Of a stretch of 64,000 bases of DNA, positions 25,576 through 33,735 are shown one piece after another. The translations under genes were made by a program, and so were the position numbers. The stretch spans positions 1,054,001 through 1,118,000 of the forward strand of contig NZ_JAFBBY010000001.1 in NCBI RefSeq assembly GCF_016907515.1. The letters run 5' to 3'. The notes under the pieces are model-generated. The model was not told where the DNA came from, made no database searches, and saw only the letters and a list, made by a program, of their open reading frames with translations. Every line of letters starts with the position of its first letter. The stretch's first letter is position 1. The DNA comes from Nocardioides nitrophenolicus (GTDB lineage: Bacteria > Actinomycetota > Actinomycetes > Propionibacteriales > Nocardioidaceae).

Positions 25576-26316
25576 ATGAACCAGGCCATCCACCACGCGA
25601 ACGACAAGGTCCGCGCCCGGCTGGACGACCTCGGGGACCAGATCAGCGACAAGGTGGCCGAGATCAAGCCCAAGCTCCGCGGCTGGATCCACCTCGTCTC
25701 GACCCCCCTCGTCCTGGCCGCCGGAGTCGTGCTCATCTGCCTCTCCCCGACCGCCACGACCCGGGTCGGCTCGGCGCTGTACGCCGGCTCCGCGCTGCTG
25801 CTCTTCGGCACCTCCGCGCTCTACCACCGCGGCACCTGGTCGCCGAAGGTGTGGACGATCCTCAACCGGTTCGACCACTCCAACATCTTCTTGTTCATCG
25901 CCGGCTCCTACACCCCCTTCGCGCTCACGCTGCTCGACGGAGCCTCCCGCGTGATCATGCTGTCGGTGGTCTGGACCGGCGCCCTGCTCGGCATCGCGTT
26001 CAAGCTGTTCTGGCCGAGCGCCCCGCGCTGGCTGTCGGCGCCGATCTACATCGCGCTCGGCTGGGCGGCGATCTTCTTCATCCCGGCCTTCTTCCACGGC
26101 GCGACCGCGCTCGGGCTCGGCATCGGGATCGCCATCTTCGTGCTGATCGCGGTGGGCGGCGCGCTCTACACCATGGGCGGCCTCGTCTACGGCTTCAAGT
26201 GGCCCAACCCGTCACCGCGGGTGTTCGGGTTCCACGAGATCTTCCACGGCTTCACGATCGCCGCGTTCGTGGCCCACTACGTCGGCGTCTCGCTGGCGAC
26301 CTACTCGCTGCGCTGA
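25576..26316 (+). CDS. trhA: Hemolysin III / PAQR family membrane protein TrhA
   Basis: A 246-residue seven-helix membrane protein. The PAQR/HlyIII zinc-site motifs are present: IHLVSTP in the first helix, SALYHRGTW with RFDHSNIFLFIAGSYTPF in the middle, and GFHEIFHGFTI near the end. In Bacillus and E. coli, TrhA homologues influence membrane energetics and fluidity; 'hemolysin' is a historical name. A soluble charged N-terminal region of about 40 residues precedes the helices. The start is ATG 25576 with a leaderless -10 box. Its 3' end overlaps the convergent rlmC-like gene by 16 nt. Confidence 0.92.
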   Translation: MNQAIHHANDKVRARLDDLGDQISDKVAEIKPKLRGWIHLVSTPLVLAAGVVLICLSPTATTRVGSALYAGSALLLFGTSALYHRGTWSPKVWTILNRFDHSNIFLFIAGSYTPFALTLLDGASRVIMLSVVWTGALLGIAFKLFWPSAPRWLSAPIYIALGWAAIFFIPAFFHGATALGLGIGIAIFVLIAVGGALYTMGGLVYGFKWPNPSPRVFGFHEIFHGFTIAAFVAHYVGVSLATYSLR

Positions 26317-27476
26317 CCGGGGACCCGTTCCAGCAGCACCAGCACCTCCGCGTGCGGGGTCTGCGGGAACATGTCGAGCAGCCGACCCCGCACCGGCCGG
26401 TACGACGCGAGGTCGGCCAGGTCGCGCGCCAGCGTCGCCGGGTTGCAGCTGGAGTACAGGACGTGGTCGGCCCCCGACTCCTCGAGCCGGCCTGCCAGCT
26501 CGTGGCCGAGGCCGCGCCGCGGCGGGTTGACGACGACCAGGTCGGCTCCGGCGAGCAGCCCGGCGTGCTCGGGCGCGGTGGCGTCGCCGACCGCGAAGTC
26601 GACCTCCCCCGGCAGCCCGGCCTCGTCGCGGGAACGCTCGGCCGAGGCGATCGCGTCGGCGCTGATCTCGATCCCGCTCACCCGGCGGCCGGGGGCGGCG
26701 AGGTGCAGCGCGAACCCGCCGACCCCGCAGTAGAGGTCCACCACCCGCGTCGGCGCCAGCTCGGCCGACCAGGCCACCGCCTCGGCGTACAGCGCGGCGG
26801 CGACGGTGGTGTTGGTCTGGAAGAAGCTGCGCGGGCGCAGGTGCAGGCTGATCCCGCCCAGTCGCATCGGCAGCGTGTCGGCCTCGGTGAGCACGATCTC
26901 CCGCTCCCCCTCCAGCACCGCGCGGTGCTCGGGCTGGACGTTGAGTGTCACCACCCGGACCGCCGGCAGCGCATCCCGCAGCCAGCCCAGGTGCTTGCGC
27001 ACCCGCGCCTCGACCGCCGTCGAGCGCACCACCAGCCGCACCATCAGCTCGCCCTCCGGCGATGCCGTCACCAAGAGGTGCTTGAGCTCGCCCCGCTGGC
27101 TCACGGGCGCCCCCGAGCCCACGTCGTACGGCGTCAGGTCGGCGCGCCGCACCAGCTCCGCCAGCACCGGCAGCGCCGCCACGATCGCCGGCTCATGCAG
27201 CGCACAGTCCCGCAGGTCCACCCCGGCTCCGTCGGGCCCGAGGATGCCCAGGGTGGGCTCGGCCGCGGTGCCGCCGACGACCATCTTGGCCTTGTTGCGG
27301 AAGCCCGCCATCGGGCTGGCCACCGGCGGCAGCCACTCCAGGCCCGGCGCGTCGACGAGCGACCGGGTCGCGGCGAGCTTGGCCGCCAGCTGGTCGTCGT
27401 ACGGCTGACCGAGCCAGGTGCACGAGCGGCACTCCCCCGCCGTGAAGTGGGCGCAGTCGAGCACGGCGAGAGCCAT
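26301..27476 (-). CDS. rlmC: 23S rRNA (uracil-C5)-methyltransferase, RlmC type
   Basis: A 391-residue SAM-dependent RNA methyltransferase of the RumB/RlmC group. Cysteines 8, 16, 19 and 91 match the [4Fe-4S] ligand pattern. The SAM site is VVDLYCGVGGFALHLA, motif IV is VVNPPRRGL, and the catalytic cysteine lies in YSSCNPATLARDL. There is no TRAM domain at the N terminus, which fits RlmC rather than RlmD. It should methylate one uridine of 23S rRNA (U747 in E. coli). The start is ATG 27476 with TACGAT 6 nt upstream. It is divergent from the next gene and convergent with trhA. Confidence 0.9.
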   Translation of the reverse strand: MALAVLDCAHFTAGECRSCTWLGQPYDDQLAAKLAATRSLVDAPGLEWLPPVASPMAGFRNKAKMVVGGTAAEPTLGILGPDGAGVDLRDCALHEPAIVAALPVLAELVRRADLTPYDVGSGAPVSQRGELKHLLVTASPEGELMVRLVVRSTAVEARVRKHLGWLRDALPAVRVVTLNVQPEHRAVLEGEREIVLTEADTLPMRLGGISLHLRPRSFFQTNTTVAAALYAEAVAWSAELAPTRVVDLYCGVGGFALHLAAPGRRVSGIEISADAIASAERSRDEAGLPGEVDFAVGDATAPEHAGLLAGADLVVVNPPRRGLGHELAGRLEESGADHVLYSSCNPATLARDLADLASYRPVRGRLLDMFPQTPHAEVLVLLERVPGQRSE

Positions 27477-27482
27477 GGCTCC

Positions 27483-27503
27483 ATCGTAGGCGCGCACTAG
27501 GCT
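27483..27503. promoter_or_regulatory. Divergent pair of leaderless -10 boxes
   Basis: TACGAT (minus strand, 27483-27488) lies 6 nt before rlmC ATG 27476. TAGGCT (plus strand, 27498-27503) lies 6 nt before GTG 27510. Both promoters fit in 33 nt. Confidence 0.5.
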
Positions 27504-27509
27504 GCGCCC

Positions 27510-28238
27510 GTGCCGTCCCCGCTCGAACGCGTCCAGGCCGCGCCGGTCCTCGCGACCGTGCGCCGCCTCGAGCAGCGCATCGCCGCCCGCTTCCCGGGGC
27601 GCGGGCTGAACAAGGTCGCCGGCGAGCTGGCCGGCCTGGTCGAGACCGTCGACTCCTCGACCGCCACCGCGCGTGGCCGCCGGTCGTGGCTGCGGCCGCT
27701 GTCGCGGTTCGGGATCGTGGCGGTGCTGGTCGTGACCGTGGCCGTGATGGTGCTCGCCGTCCGCTCGGCGCTCGTCGACGCGCCCGACGACGGACTGGCC
27801 TGGATCCCGCTCGCGGAGAGCGCGGTCAACGACCTGGTGTTCGCGGCGCTCGGGATCTGGTTCCTCTACTCCGTGCCGGAGCGACTGCAGCGCACCCGCC
27901 TCCTGGAGCTCCTCCACCGGCTCCGCTCGCTGGCCCACATCATCGACATGCACCAGCTCACCAAGGACCCCGAGCGACTGCGCACCGAGTTCGTCCCCAC
28001 CGACGCCAGTGTGGCGATGGACCTCGACACCGACCAGCTCGAGCACTACCTCGACTACTGCTCCGAGCTGCTCAGCCTGGTCGGCAAGACCGCCGCCCTG
28101 TGCGCGGAGGCATCCCGCGACCCCGTCGTGCTCGACACCGTCAGCACCGTCGAGACGCTCACGGTGTCGCTGGAGCGCAAGATCTGGCAGAAGATCGCGG
28201 TGCTCAACCACCACCGCGAGTCGCCGGGCAGCACCTGA
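27510..28238 (+). CDS. Membrane protein of unknown function
   Basis: A 242-residue protein that I do not recognise. A basic N-terminal region (about 1-65) is followed by two membrane helices (about 67-87 and 104-123). A cytoplasmic C-terminal half rich in charged helices follows (LLELLHRLRSLAHIIDMHQLTKDPERL, then VETLTVSLERKIWQKIAVLNHH). Codon use is normal for the genome. The start is GTG 27510 with a -10 box 6 nt upstream. It is a single gene, divergent from rlmC. The helical C-terminal region may mediate oligomerisation, but there is no catalytic motif. Confidence 0.75.
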   Translation: MPSPLERVQAAPVLATVRRLEQRIAARFPGRGLNKVAGELAGLVETVDSSTATARGRRSWLRPLSRFGIVAVLVVTVAVMVLAVRSALVDAPDDGLAWIPLAESAVNDLVFAALGIWFLYSVPERLQRTRLLELLHRLRSLAHIIDMHQLTKDPERLRTEFVPTDASVAMDLDTDQLEHYLDYCSELLSLVGKTAALCAEASRDPVVLDTVSTVETLTVSLERKIWQKIAVLNHHRESPGST

Positions 28239-28290
28239 CCGTCCCCGCCCGTCCCTGACCCCCTCCCACCCGGCAGGCGCGCCACCCGAC

Positions 28291-28403
28291 GCTGTAACAC
28301 GCAGTCCGCCGCACTACTCGGCGCTTGTCAGCAGGACGAGCGCCATTTCCGGCCGTTTGCTGCGGACAAGTGGCGACCAGTCGGGTGGACTGCGTGTTAC
28401 AGC
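28291..28403. repeat. 113-bp imperfect palindrome with 17-bp perfect ends
   Basis: GCTGTAACACGCAGTCC at 28291-28307 is repeated as its exact complement at 28387-28403. Inside, GGCGCTTGTCAGCA is partly matched by TGCTGCGGACAAGTGGC, so the whole segment can fold into a long hairpin. It lies in the 247-nt gap between two same-strand genes. No frame or transposase is present. It looks like a MITE-type or palindromic repeat element; termination of the upstream gene is also possible. Confidence 0.65.
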
Positions 28404-28448
28404 CGACCTCGGCGCGCCGGACCAGGTGCCGGAACAACCCCCTCCCAC

Positions 28449-28478
28449 TTGCTGAGAGTCTTAAACACCACTTATCGT
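28449..28478 (+). promoter_or_regulatory. Promoter of psuK (TTGCTG-18-TATCGT), leaderless
   Basis: TTGCTG at 28449-28454, an 18-nt spacer, and TATCGT at 28473-28478, then 7 nt to ATG 28486. The spacer and the bases up to the start are unusually AT-rich and carry a rough dyad (TTAAAC...GTTCTAA) that the HTH domain of PsuK could bind. Confidence 0.5.
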
Positions 28479-28485
28479 TCTAAAT

Positions 28486-29610
28486 ATGAGCTCACTGACC
28501 CCTCGCGAGCGTGAGGTCCTGGAGCTGGTCCGGGTCCAGCCGCTCCTGGACGCCCAGGCGATCGCCGACCGCCTCGGCAGCACCCGCGCCTCGGTCGCCA
28601 TGGCGCTGTCCTCGCTGACCCGCAAGGGCGCGATCGCGGGGCGCGGCTACATCGTGCGCGACGAGGCCCAGGTCGTCGTGCTCGGCGGCGCGGTGATGGA
28701 CGTCAAGGCGGTGACCGACGCGCCGGCCGGGCTGCACACCAGCAACCCGGCGACGATCCGCACCTCGCCCGGCGGGGTCGGGCGCAACATCGCCGAGGGG
28801 ATCGCGCGGCTGGGCCGGCGTACCTTCCTGGTCGCGGCGCTCGGCGACGACGTGTTCGGGCGGGAGCTGCTCGCCCACACCGCCGACGCCGGCGTGTACG
28901 TCGACCACGTGGTCCGCGGCGGGTTCGCGACCGGCACCTACCTGGCCACCCTCGACCACGACGGCGAGCTGGTCGTCGGCGCGTCCGACCTGCGCGCCAC
29001 CGATGCGCTCACCGTCGACGCGCTCGGCCGGGCCCGGGACCTTGTCCCCCGCGCCGACTTCCTGGTCGTCGACGGCAACATCCCCGCCGACGTGGTGCGC
29101 TGGGCGATCCAGGCGTGCGCGCAGCACGACGTCCCCCTGCTCCTCGACCCGGTCAGCGTCGCCAAGGCCGGCCGCCTCGCGCCCCTGCTCGACGGCTCGC
29201 CGATCGACACGGTGACGCCCAACCTCGCCGAGCTGGCCGCGCTCACCGGCGCCGGCGCCCCGGTCGCCGACACCAAGCCGGCGATCACCCGCGCGGCCGC
29301 GGAGCTGCACGAGCGCGGCGTGCGCCGGGTGTGGGTACGCCGGGGCCGGCGCGGGAGCCTGCTCAGCGACGAGGGCACGGTCACGACGCTCGCCGCGCGT
29401 CCGGCCGAGGTGGTCGACGTGACGGGTGCCGGGGACGCGATGACCGCGGCGTACGTCGTCGCCCGCACGGGCGGCGAGGGTCCGGTCGCGGCCGCCGAGC
29501 TCGGCCATGTCGCGGCCGCGCTCACCATCGCCCACCCCGACAACGTCCGACCCGACCTCGCCACCGCACTGCACGCCGACCACCCCCACCGAACGGAGAC
29601 CCTCTCGTGA
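28486..29610 (+). CDS. psuK: Pseudouridine kinase, PfkB family with N-terminal HTH
   Basis: A 374-residue protein. The first 58 residues are a winged helix (LTPREREVLELVRVQPLLDAQAIADRLGSTRASVAMAL), the rest a PfkB sugar kinase. PfkB motifs: SPGGVGRNIAEGIARLG near the start, and VDVTGAGDAMTAAYVV with the catalytic Asp in GAGD. It phosphorylates pseudouridine to pseudouridine 5'-phosphate, which the next gene cleaves. The fused DNA-binding domain suggests it also senses substrate and controls its own promoter, as in other HTH-PfkB fusions. Its stop overlaps the psuG start (GTGA). Confidence 0.88.
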   Translation: MSSLTPREREVLELVRVQPLLDAQAIADRLGSTRASVAMALSSLTRKGAIAGRGYIVRDEAQVVVLGGAVMDVKAVTDAPAGLHTSNPATIRTSPGGVGRNIAEGIARLGRRTFLVAALGDDVFGRELLAHTADAGVYVDHVVRGGFATGTYLATLDHDGELVVGASDLRATDALTVDALGRARDLVPRADFLVVDGNIPADVVRWAIQACAQHDVPLLLDPVSVAKAGRLAPLLDGSPIDTVTPNLAELAALTGAGAPVADTKPAITRAAAELHERGVRRVWVRRGRRGSLLSDEGTVTTLAARPAEVVDVTGAGDAMTAAYVVARTGGEGPVAAAELGHVAAALTIAHPDNVRPDLATALHADHPHRTETLS

Positions 29611-30533
29611 CCAGCCCCCACCCGCTCCTGTCCGTCGCCCCCGAGGTCGCGGAGGCGCTGGCTGCCGGCGGGCCGGTCGTCGCGCTGGAGTCGACGATCA
29701 TCAGCCACGGCATGCCGTACCCGCGCAACGTCGAGATGGCCCGCGAGGTGGAGCAGATCGTGCGCGACGGCGGCGCCACGCCCGCGACGATCGCGGTGCT
29801 CGACGGCGTCCCGCGGATCGGGCTGTCCGCCGCCGAGCTCGACGTGCTCGCCTCCGACCCGTCGGTGACCAAGGTCAGCATCCGCGACCTGGGGTACGTC
29901 GCCGCCCGCCGCGCCCACGGCGCCACCACGGTCGCGGCGACCATGCGGCTGGCCGCGCTCGCGGGGATCCGGGTGTTCGTCACCGGCGGCCTCGGCGGCG
30001 TGCACCGCGGCGCCGAGGCGTCGATGGACATCTCCGCGGACCTGACCGAGATGAGCCGCACCGACGTCGCGATCGTCAGCGCCGGCGTGAAGTCGCTGCT
30101 CGACATCGGTCGCACCCTGGAGGTGCTGGAGACCCTCGGCGTCCCGGTCGTCGCGTACCGGTCCGACGAGTTCCCGTCGTTCTTCTCGCGCTCCAGCGGG
30201 TACGCCGCGCCGATGCGTCTCGACGAGCCGGAGCAGGTCGCGGCGATGATGCGTGCGAAGTGGGCGCTCGGCCTCGAGGGTGCGGTCTCGGTCGCGAACC
30301 CCGTCCCGGCGGAGGACGAGATCCCCCAGGCCGAGATCGAGCGCACCATCCAGCAGGCCCTCGCGGACGCCGACGAGCGCGGCATCCGCGGCAAGGACAT
30401 CACGCCGTACCTGCTCGGCCGGATCGTCGAGCTCTCGGACGGCGCCTCGCTGGAGACCAACATCGCGCTGGTGCGCGACAACGCCCGGCTGGGCGCGTCG
30501 ATCGCGGTCGCCTACGCCGCGCTCACCTCATGA
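29607..30533 (+). CDS. psuG: Pseudouridine-5'-phosphate glycosidase
   Basis: A 308-residue enzyme that splits pseudouridine 5'-phosphate to uracil and ribose 5-phosphate. Family signatures run through the whole length: VVALESTIISHGMPYPRN, TPATIAVLDG, VSIRDLGYVAARR--GATTVAATM, FVTGGLGGVHRGAE-S-DISADL and VVAYRSDEFPSFFSRSSG. It begins at GTG 29607, overlapping psuK by 4 nt, so both are made from one mRNA. A pseudouridine importer is not seen next to them. Confidence 0.95.
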   Translation: MTSPHPLLSVAPEVAEALAAGGPVVALESTIISHGMPYPRNVEMAREVEQIVRDGGATPATIAVLDGVPRIGLSAAELDVLASDPSVTKVSIRDLGYVAARRAHGATTVAATMRLAALAGIRVFVTGGLGGVHRGAEASMDISADLTEMSRTDVAIVSAGVKSLLDIGRTLEVLETLGVPVVAYRSDEFPSFFSRSSGYAAPMRLDEPEQVAAMMRAKWALGLEGAVSVANPVPAEDEIPQAEIERTIQQALADADERGIRGKDITPYLLGRIVELSDGASLETNIALVRDNARLGASIAVAYAALTS

Positions 30534-30552
30534 GCCGCCGGCCGGTGACACC

Positions 30553-30568
30553 GTTGAAACGTTTTACA
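30553..30568. promoter_or_regulatory. AAACGTTT-centred dyad upstream of amidase gene
   Basis: GTTGAAACGTTTTACA contains AAACGTTT in the centre, as in LacI-type operators. It lies about 90-105 nt before the secreted amidase gene. No LacI regulator is in the window. Confidence 0.35.
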
Positions 30569-30656
30569 CACGGGTAACCGCGGGCGGCGCAAAGCGTCAT
30601 CGGCGCCGCCTAGACATGAGGGGCCACGTCCCCCATGGAAAGGTCCCGTTCCCCAG

Positions 30657-33600
30657 ATGAGCTCCCCCATGACCGGGCGCCGCGCGATCCGCGCGGTCTC
30701 CCTCCCCCTGACGGCCGCCCTGGCCGTCGGGGCCGTGACGCTCGCCGACCCAGCATCGGCCCTGTCCAGCGTCACCACCGCCAACGGCGCGACGATCAAC
30801 ATCAACGACGCCCGCCGGCCGGGCCTCGACACCGGGTCGATCCGCAACGTCAGCGGCTCGCGGATGGAAGGCTTCGGCAACGTCTTCCTCCACGTCGACG
30901 CACCCGCGGGCGAGGAGCCGCGGATGAACGACCAGATGGTGCGCGGCTTCGGCCTCGCCCAGGCCGGCCCCGGCAGCTACCGGTCGACCGCGTCGGTCCG
31001 GCTGGGCGACGTCCTGATGAGCCGCAGGGTCCATGTCGCCACCGGCACGAACACCACCAGCTTCTACGACACCTACACCAACGCCTCGACCGAGCCGGTG
31101 ACGATCAAGGTCTCCTTCGGCGGCTCGCTCGGCTCCGGGCTCACCACCACCGGCTCCCCCAACAAGGCGACGGTCAGCGCCACCAGCAGCGGCGACGCGA
31201 TCGTCGACCCCGCCGACACCTGGATCACCGCCACCACGCCCGGCAACACCCGGCCGACCGGTGTGGTCGTCGGCACGGGGGTCGACGCCCTCGGCGACCA
31301 GCAGTCGGACCCGTTCACGACGGCGTACGTCCCGACGGGCAGCCGGTCCAACGACCTCGGCTTCATCAGCGAGCTCACCATCGAGCCCGGCCGCACCGAG
31401 TCGCTCCTGCAGTACGTCGTCGTGGGCGCGCTCGCCGACACCACCCAGATCACGACCGACACCGCGGCGCTCGCCGCCGCGCCGGACCTCTCCCAGCTGA
31501 CGATCGACGAGATCTGCACCCTGCAGAACTGGGACGTCACGTCCTACGCCGCCGCGTGCGCCGGCGCCGAGCCGCTGCAGCTGCCCGCGGCACAGACCGA
31601 GGCGGTCCCGGTCACCGACGCGTCGTACGACGTCACCGGGAAGACCATCGCCGACCTCCAGGCCGCGATGGTCTCGGGCGAGACGACCTCGGTGGAGATC
31701 ACGAAGGCCTACCTCGACCGGATCGAGGCCTACGACTCGGGCGCCTACGGCTTCCACTCGTTCATCACGGTGGCCAAGGACGCCGTCGCCCAGGCCATGG
31801 CCGCCGACGCCGCGCGCGCGGCGGGCGAGTCCGGAGACCTGCTCGGCGTGCCGATCGCGCTCAAGGACCTCTACGACACCAAGGACATGCCGACCTCCGG
31901 CGGCACCCTGGCGCTCGAGGACTGGGAGCCCGGCGCGGACGCCTGGCAGGTGGCGCGACTGCGCGACGCGGGCGCCGTGATCATCGGGAAGACGAACCTC
32001 TCCGAGTTCGCCAACTCCGGTTCGTGGAGCGAGAGCGGGTTCGAGCAGACCTGGAACGCGCTCTACCCGTCGAAGTCCTCCTTCGGCTCCAGCGGCGGCT
32101 CCGCGACCGCGGTCCGTGCCGACCTCGCCGCGGCCGCCATGGGCACCCAGACCGGTGTCTCGCTGTACGCACCCTCGACGGGCGCCAGCCTGGCGACCTT
32201 CCGCGGCACCGACGGCCTGACCAGCACCAACGGCGTGATGCCGCTGACCTGGGCGACGGACTACGCCGGGCCGATGGCCAAGTCGGTCACCGACCTCGCC
32301 TCGCTGCTCGACGCCACCGCCACGCGGACCACCGGCAACAACCCCGACGACCTGCTCACCTCGCGGGTGGACAACGACCTGCGCCCGACCGAGTGGAAGA
32401 CCGCGCTGCGCGCCGACGCCCTGCAGGGCAAGGTGATCGGCTATGTCCCGGCGGCCTTCCAGTCCACCGCGATCACGGACGACAACGCCGGCCAGGTCGC
32501 CCTCGCCCAGGTCCGGGCCGCGATCGAGGCCGCCGGCGGCACTCTCGTCCCGCTCGCCACGGCGCAGACCGCGCCGCCCGCCCCGACCGGCAGCTTCCCG
32601 ACGTCCGGCAGTGCGGGCGCCGAGGGGTGGGAGCGCTACATCGAGGAGGATCGGCCGGGCACCTTCCCGTACACGACCAAGCAGCTGATGGAGAACCCGG
32701 CGAACCTGCCGTACAACGTGTCCGGCAACTACACCGCCCAGCCGATGGACGACACGAGCGTCGAGAACCTCCTGGCCCGGCGTGACGCCTACAAGCAGAC
32801 CGCCGCCACCTGGATGGACACCGCGTTCGGGTCCGAGCCGGTCGCCGCCGTGGTCTACCCGGGCTTCCTCACCAGCATCGGCAACAACGACGCGACCTCG
32901 GCGATCTTCTCCTCCGACCGCGCCTCCGGGGTGATCACCCAGACGATCGGGCTGCCCACCGCGATCCTGCCCATCGGGCGCAACGACGAGGGACAGTCCA
33001 ACAACGTCCAGGTCGTCGGCCGCGCCTGGGACGACGCCGCGGTGCTCGGCCTCGGCTACGCGCTGGAGCAGCAGACGCATGCGGCGATGTCGACGGAGTT
33101 CGCCCCCGCTCTGCCCTGGAGCGGGCCCGCCGACTCGGTGACCGCCGTGACCCTGGGCAGCACCGCCACGACGTACGCCACCGCCACGACGGCCACGGTC
33201 ACCGTGACCGCCGATCCGGAGGCGACCGGCAGCGTCGAGGTCGAGGTCGCCGGGACCACGGTCACCGGGACGCTGTCGGGAGGGACGGCGACCGTCACCC
33301 TGCCCGGCTCCCTCCCGGTCGGCACCCACCTGGTGACCGCCCGGTACGCCGGATCGGCCACGGTCGCGCCGAGCGCCGCCACGGCGACGCTCAAGGTGTC
33401 CCACGCGGCGCCCGCGGTGACGGCCGAGCTCAAGAAGAAGAGGGTCAAGCCGGGCAAGCGCGCCCGACTGGTGGTCACCGTGACCGGGGCGCCGGTCACC
33501 GGCGGCACCGTGCTCGTCTACGACGGCGGCAAGGTCGTCGCGACCCAGACCCTCAGTGACGCCCGGTCGGTCGTCAAGCTGCCGAAGCTGAGGCTCGGCA

Positions 33601-33686
33601 AGCACCGCCTCCGCGCCTATGTCGTGGCCGGCGACGACTACCGCGCCGCCTGGAGCGGCAAGGTGGTGCTGAAGGTCAGGCGGTAG
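30657..33686 (+). CDS. Secreted amidase-signature protein with Ig-like C terminus
   Basis: A 1009-residue exported protein. The signal peptide is about residues 1-36. An N-terminal beta-rich domain (about 37-320) is not recognised. The amidase-signature domain (about 325-810) has Lys403 (ALKDLYDTKDMPTSGG), the Ser pair 478/479 in FGSSGGSA, and the probable nucleophile Ser502 in GTQTGVSLYAPS, so the Ser-Ser-Lys triad is complete. An Ig-like repeat (about 825-905) and a Lys-rich beta module ending AAWSGKVVLKVRR follow. It probably hydrolyses amides outside the cell, such as peptide or wall-derived substrates; the substrate is unknown. The start is ATG 30657 with AAAGG 13 nt upstream; ATG 30669 is an alternative. 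A perfect terminator follows. Confidence 0.85.
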   Translation: MSSPMTGRRAIRAVSLPLTAALAVGAVTLADPASALSSVTTANGATININDARRPGLDTGSIRNVSGSRMEGFGNVFLHVDAPAGEEPRMNDQMVRGFGLAQAGPGSYRSTASVRLGDVLMSRRVHVATGTNTTSFYDTYTNASTEPVTIKVSFGGSLGSGLTTTGSPNKATVSATSSGDAIVDPADTWITATTPGNTRPTGVVVGTGVDALGDQQSDPFTTAYVPTGSRSNDLGFISELTIEPGRTESLLQYVVVGALADTTQITTDTAALAAAPDLSQLTIDEICTLQNWDVTSYAAACAGAEPLQLPAAQTEAVPVTDASYDVTGKTIADLQAAMVSGETTSVEITKAYLDRIEAYDSGAYGFHSFITVAKDAVAQAMAADAARAAGESGDLLGVPIALKDLYDTKDMPTSGGTLALEDWEPGADAWQVARLRDAGAVIIGKTNLSEFANSGSWSESGFEQTWNALYPSKSSFGSSGGSATAVRADLAAAAMGTQTGVSLYAPSTGASLATFRGTDGLTSTNGVMPLTWATDYAGPMAKSVTDLASLLDATATRTTGNNPDDLLTSRVDNDLRPTEWKTALRADALQGKVIGYVPAAFQSTAITDDNAGQVALAQVRAAIEAAGGTLVPLATAQTAPPAPTGSFPTSGSAGAEGWERYIEEDRPGTFPYTTKQLMENPANLPYNVSGNYTAQPMDDTSVENLLARRDAYKQTAATWMDTAFGSEPVAAVVYPGFLTSIGNNDATSAIFSSDRASGVITQTIGLPTAILPIGRNDEGQSNNVQVVGRAWDDAAVLGLGYALEQQTHAAMSTEFAPALPWSGPADSVTAVTLGSTATTYATATTATVTVTADPEATGSVEVEVAGTTVTGTLSGGTATVTLPGSLPVGTHLVTARYAGSATVAPSAATATLKVSHAAPAVTAELKKKRVKPGKRARLVVTVTGAPVTGGTVLVYDGGKVVATQTLSDARSVVKLPKLRLGKHRLRAYVVAGDDYRAAWSGKVVLKVRR

Positions 33687-33704
33687 CCCTCACGGGTGGT
33701 TGTC

Positions 33705-33732
33705 GGTGCCGCGGCCTCGGGGCCGCGGCACC
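33705..33732. terminator. Bidirectional hairpin terminator
   Basis: GGTGCCGCGGCC pairs perfectly with GGCCGCGGCACC around a TCGG loop, between the convergent amidase and MocR genes. Confidence 0.8.
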
Positions 33733-33735
33733 CGG

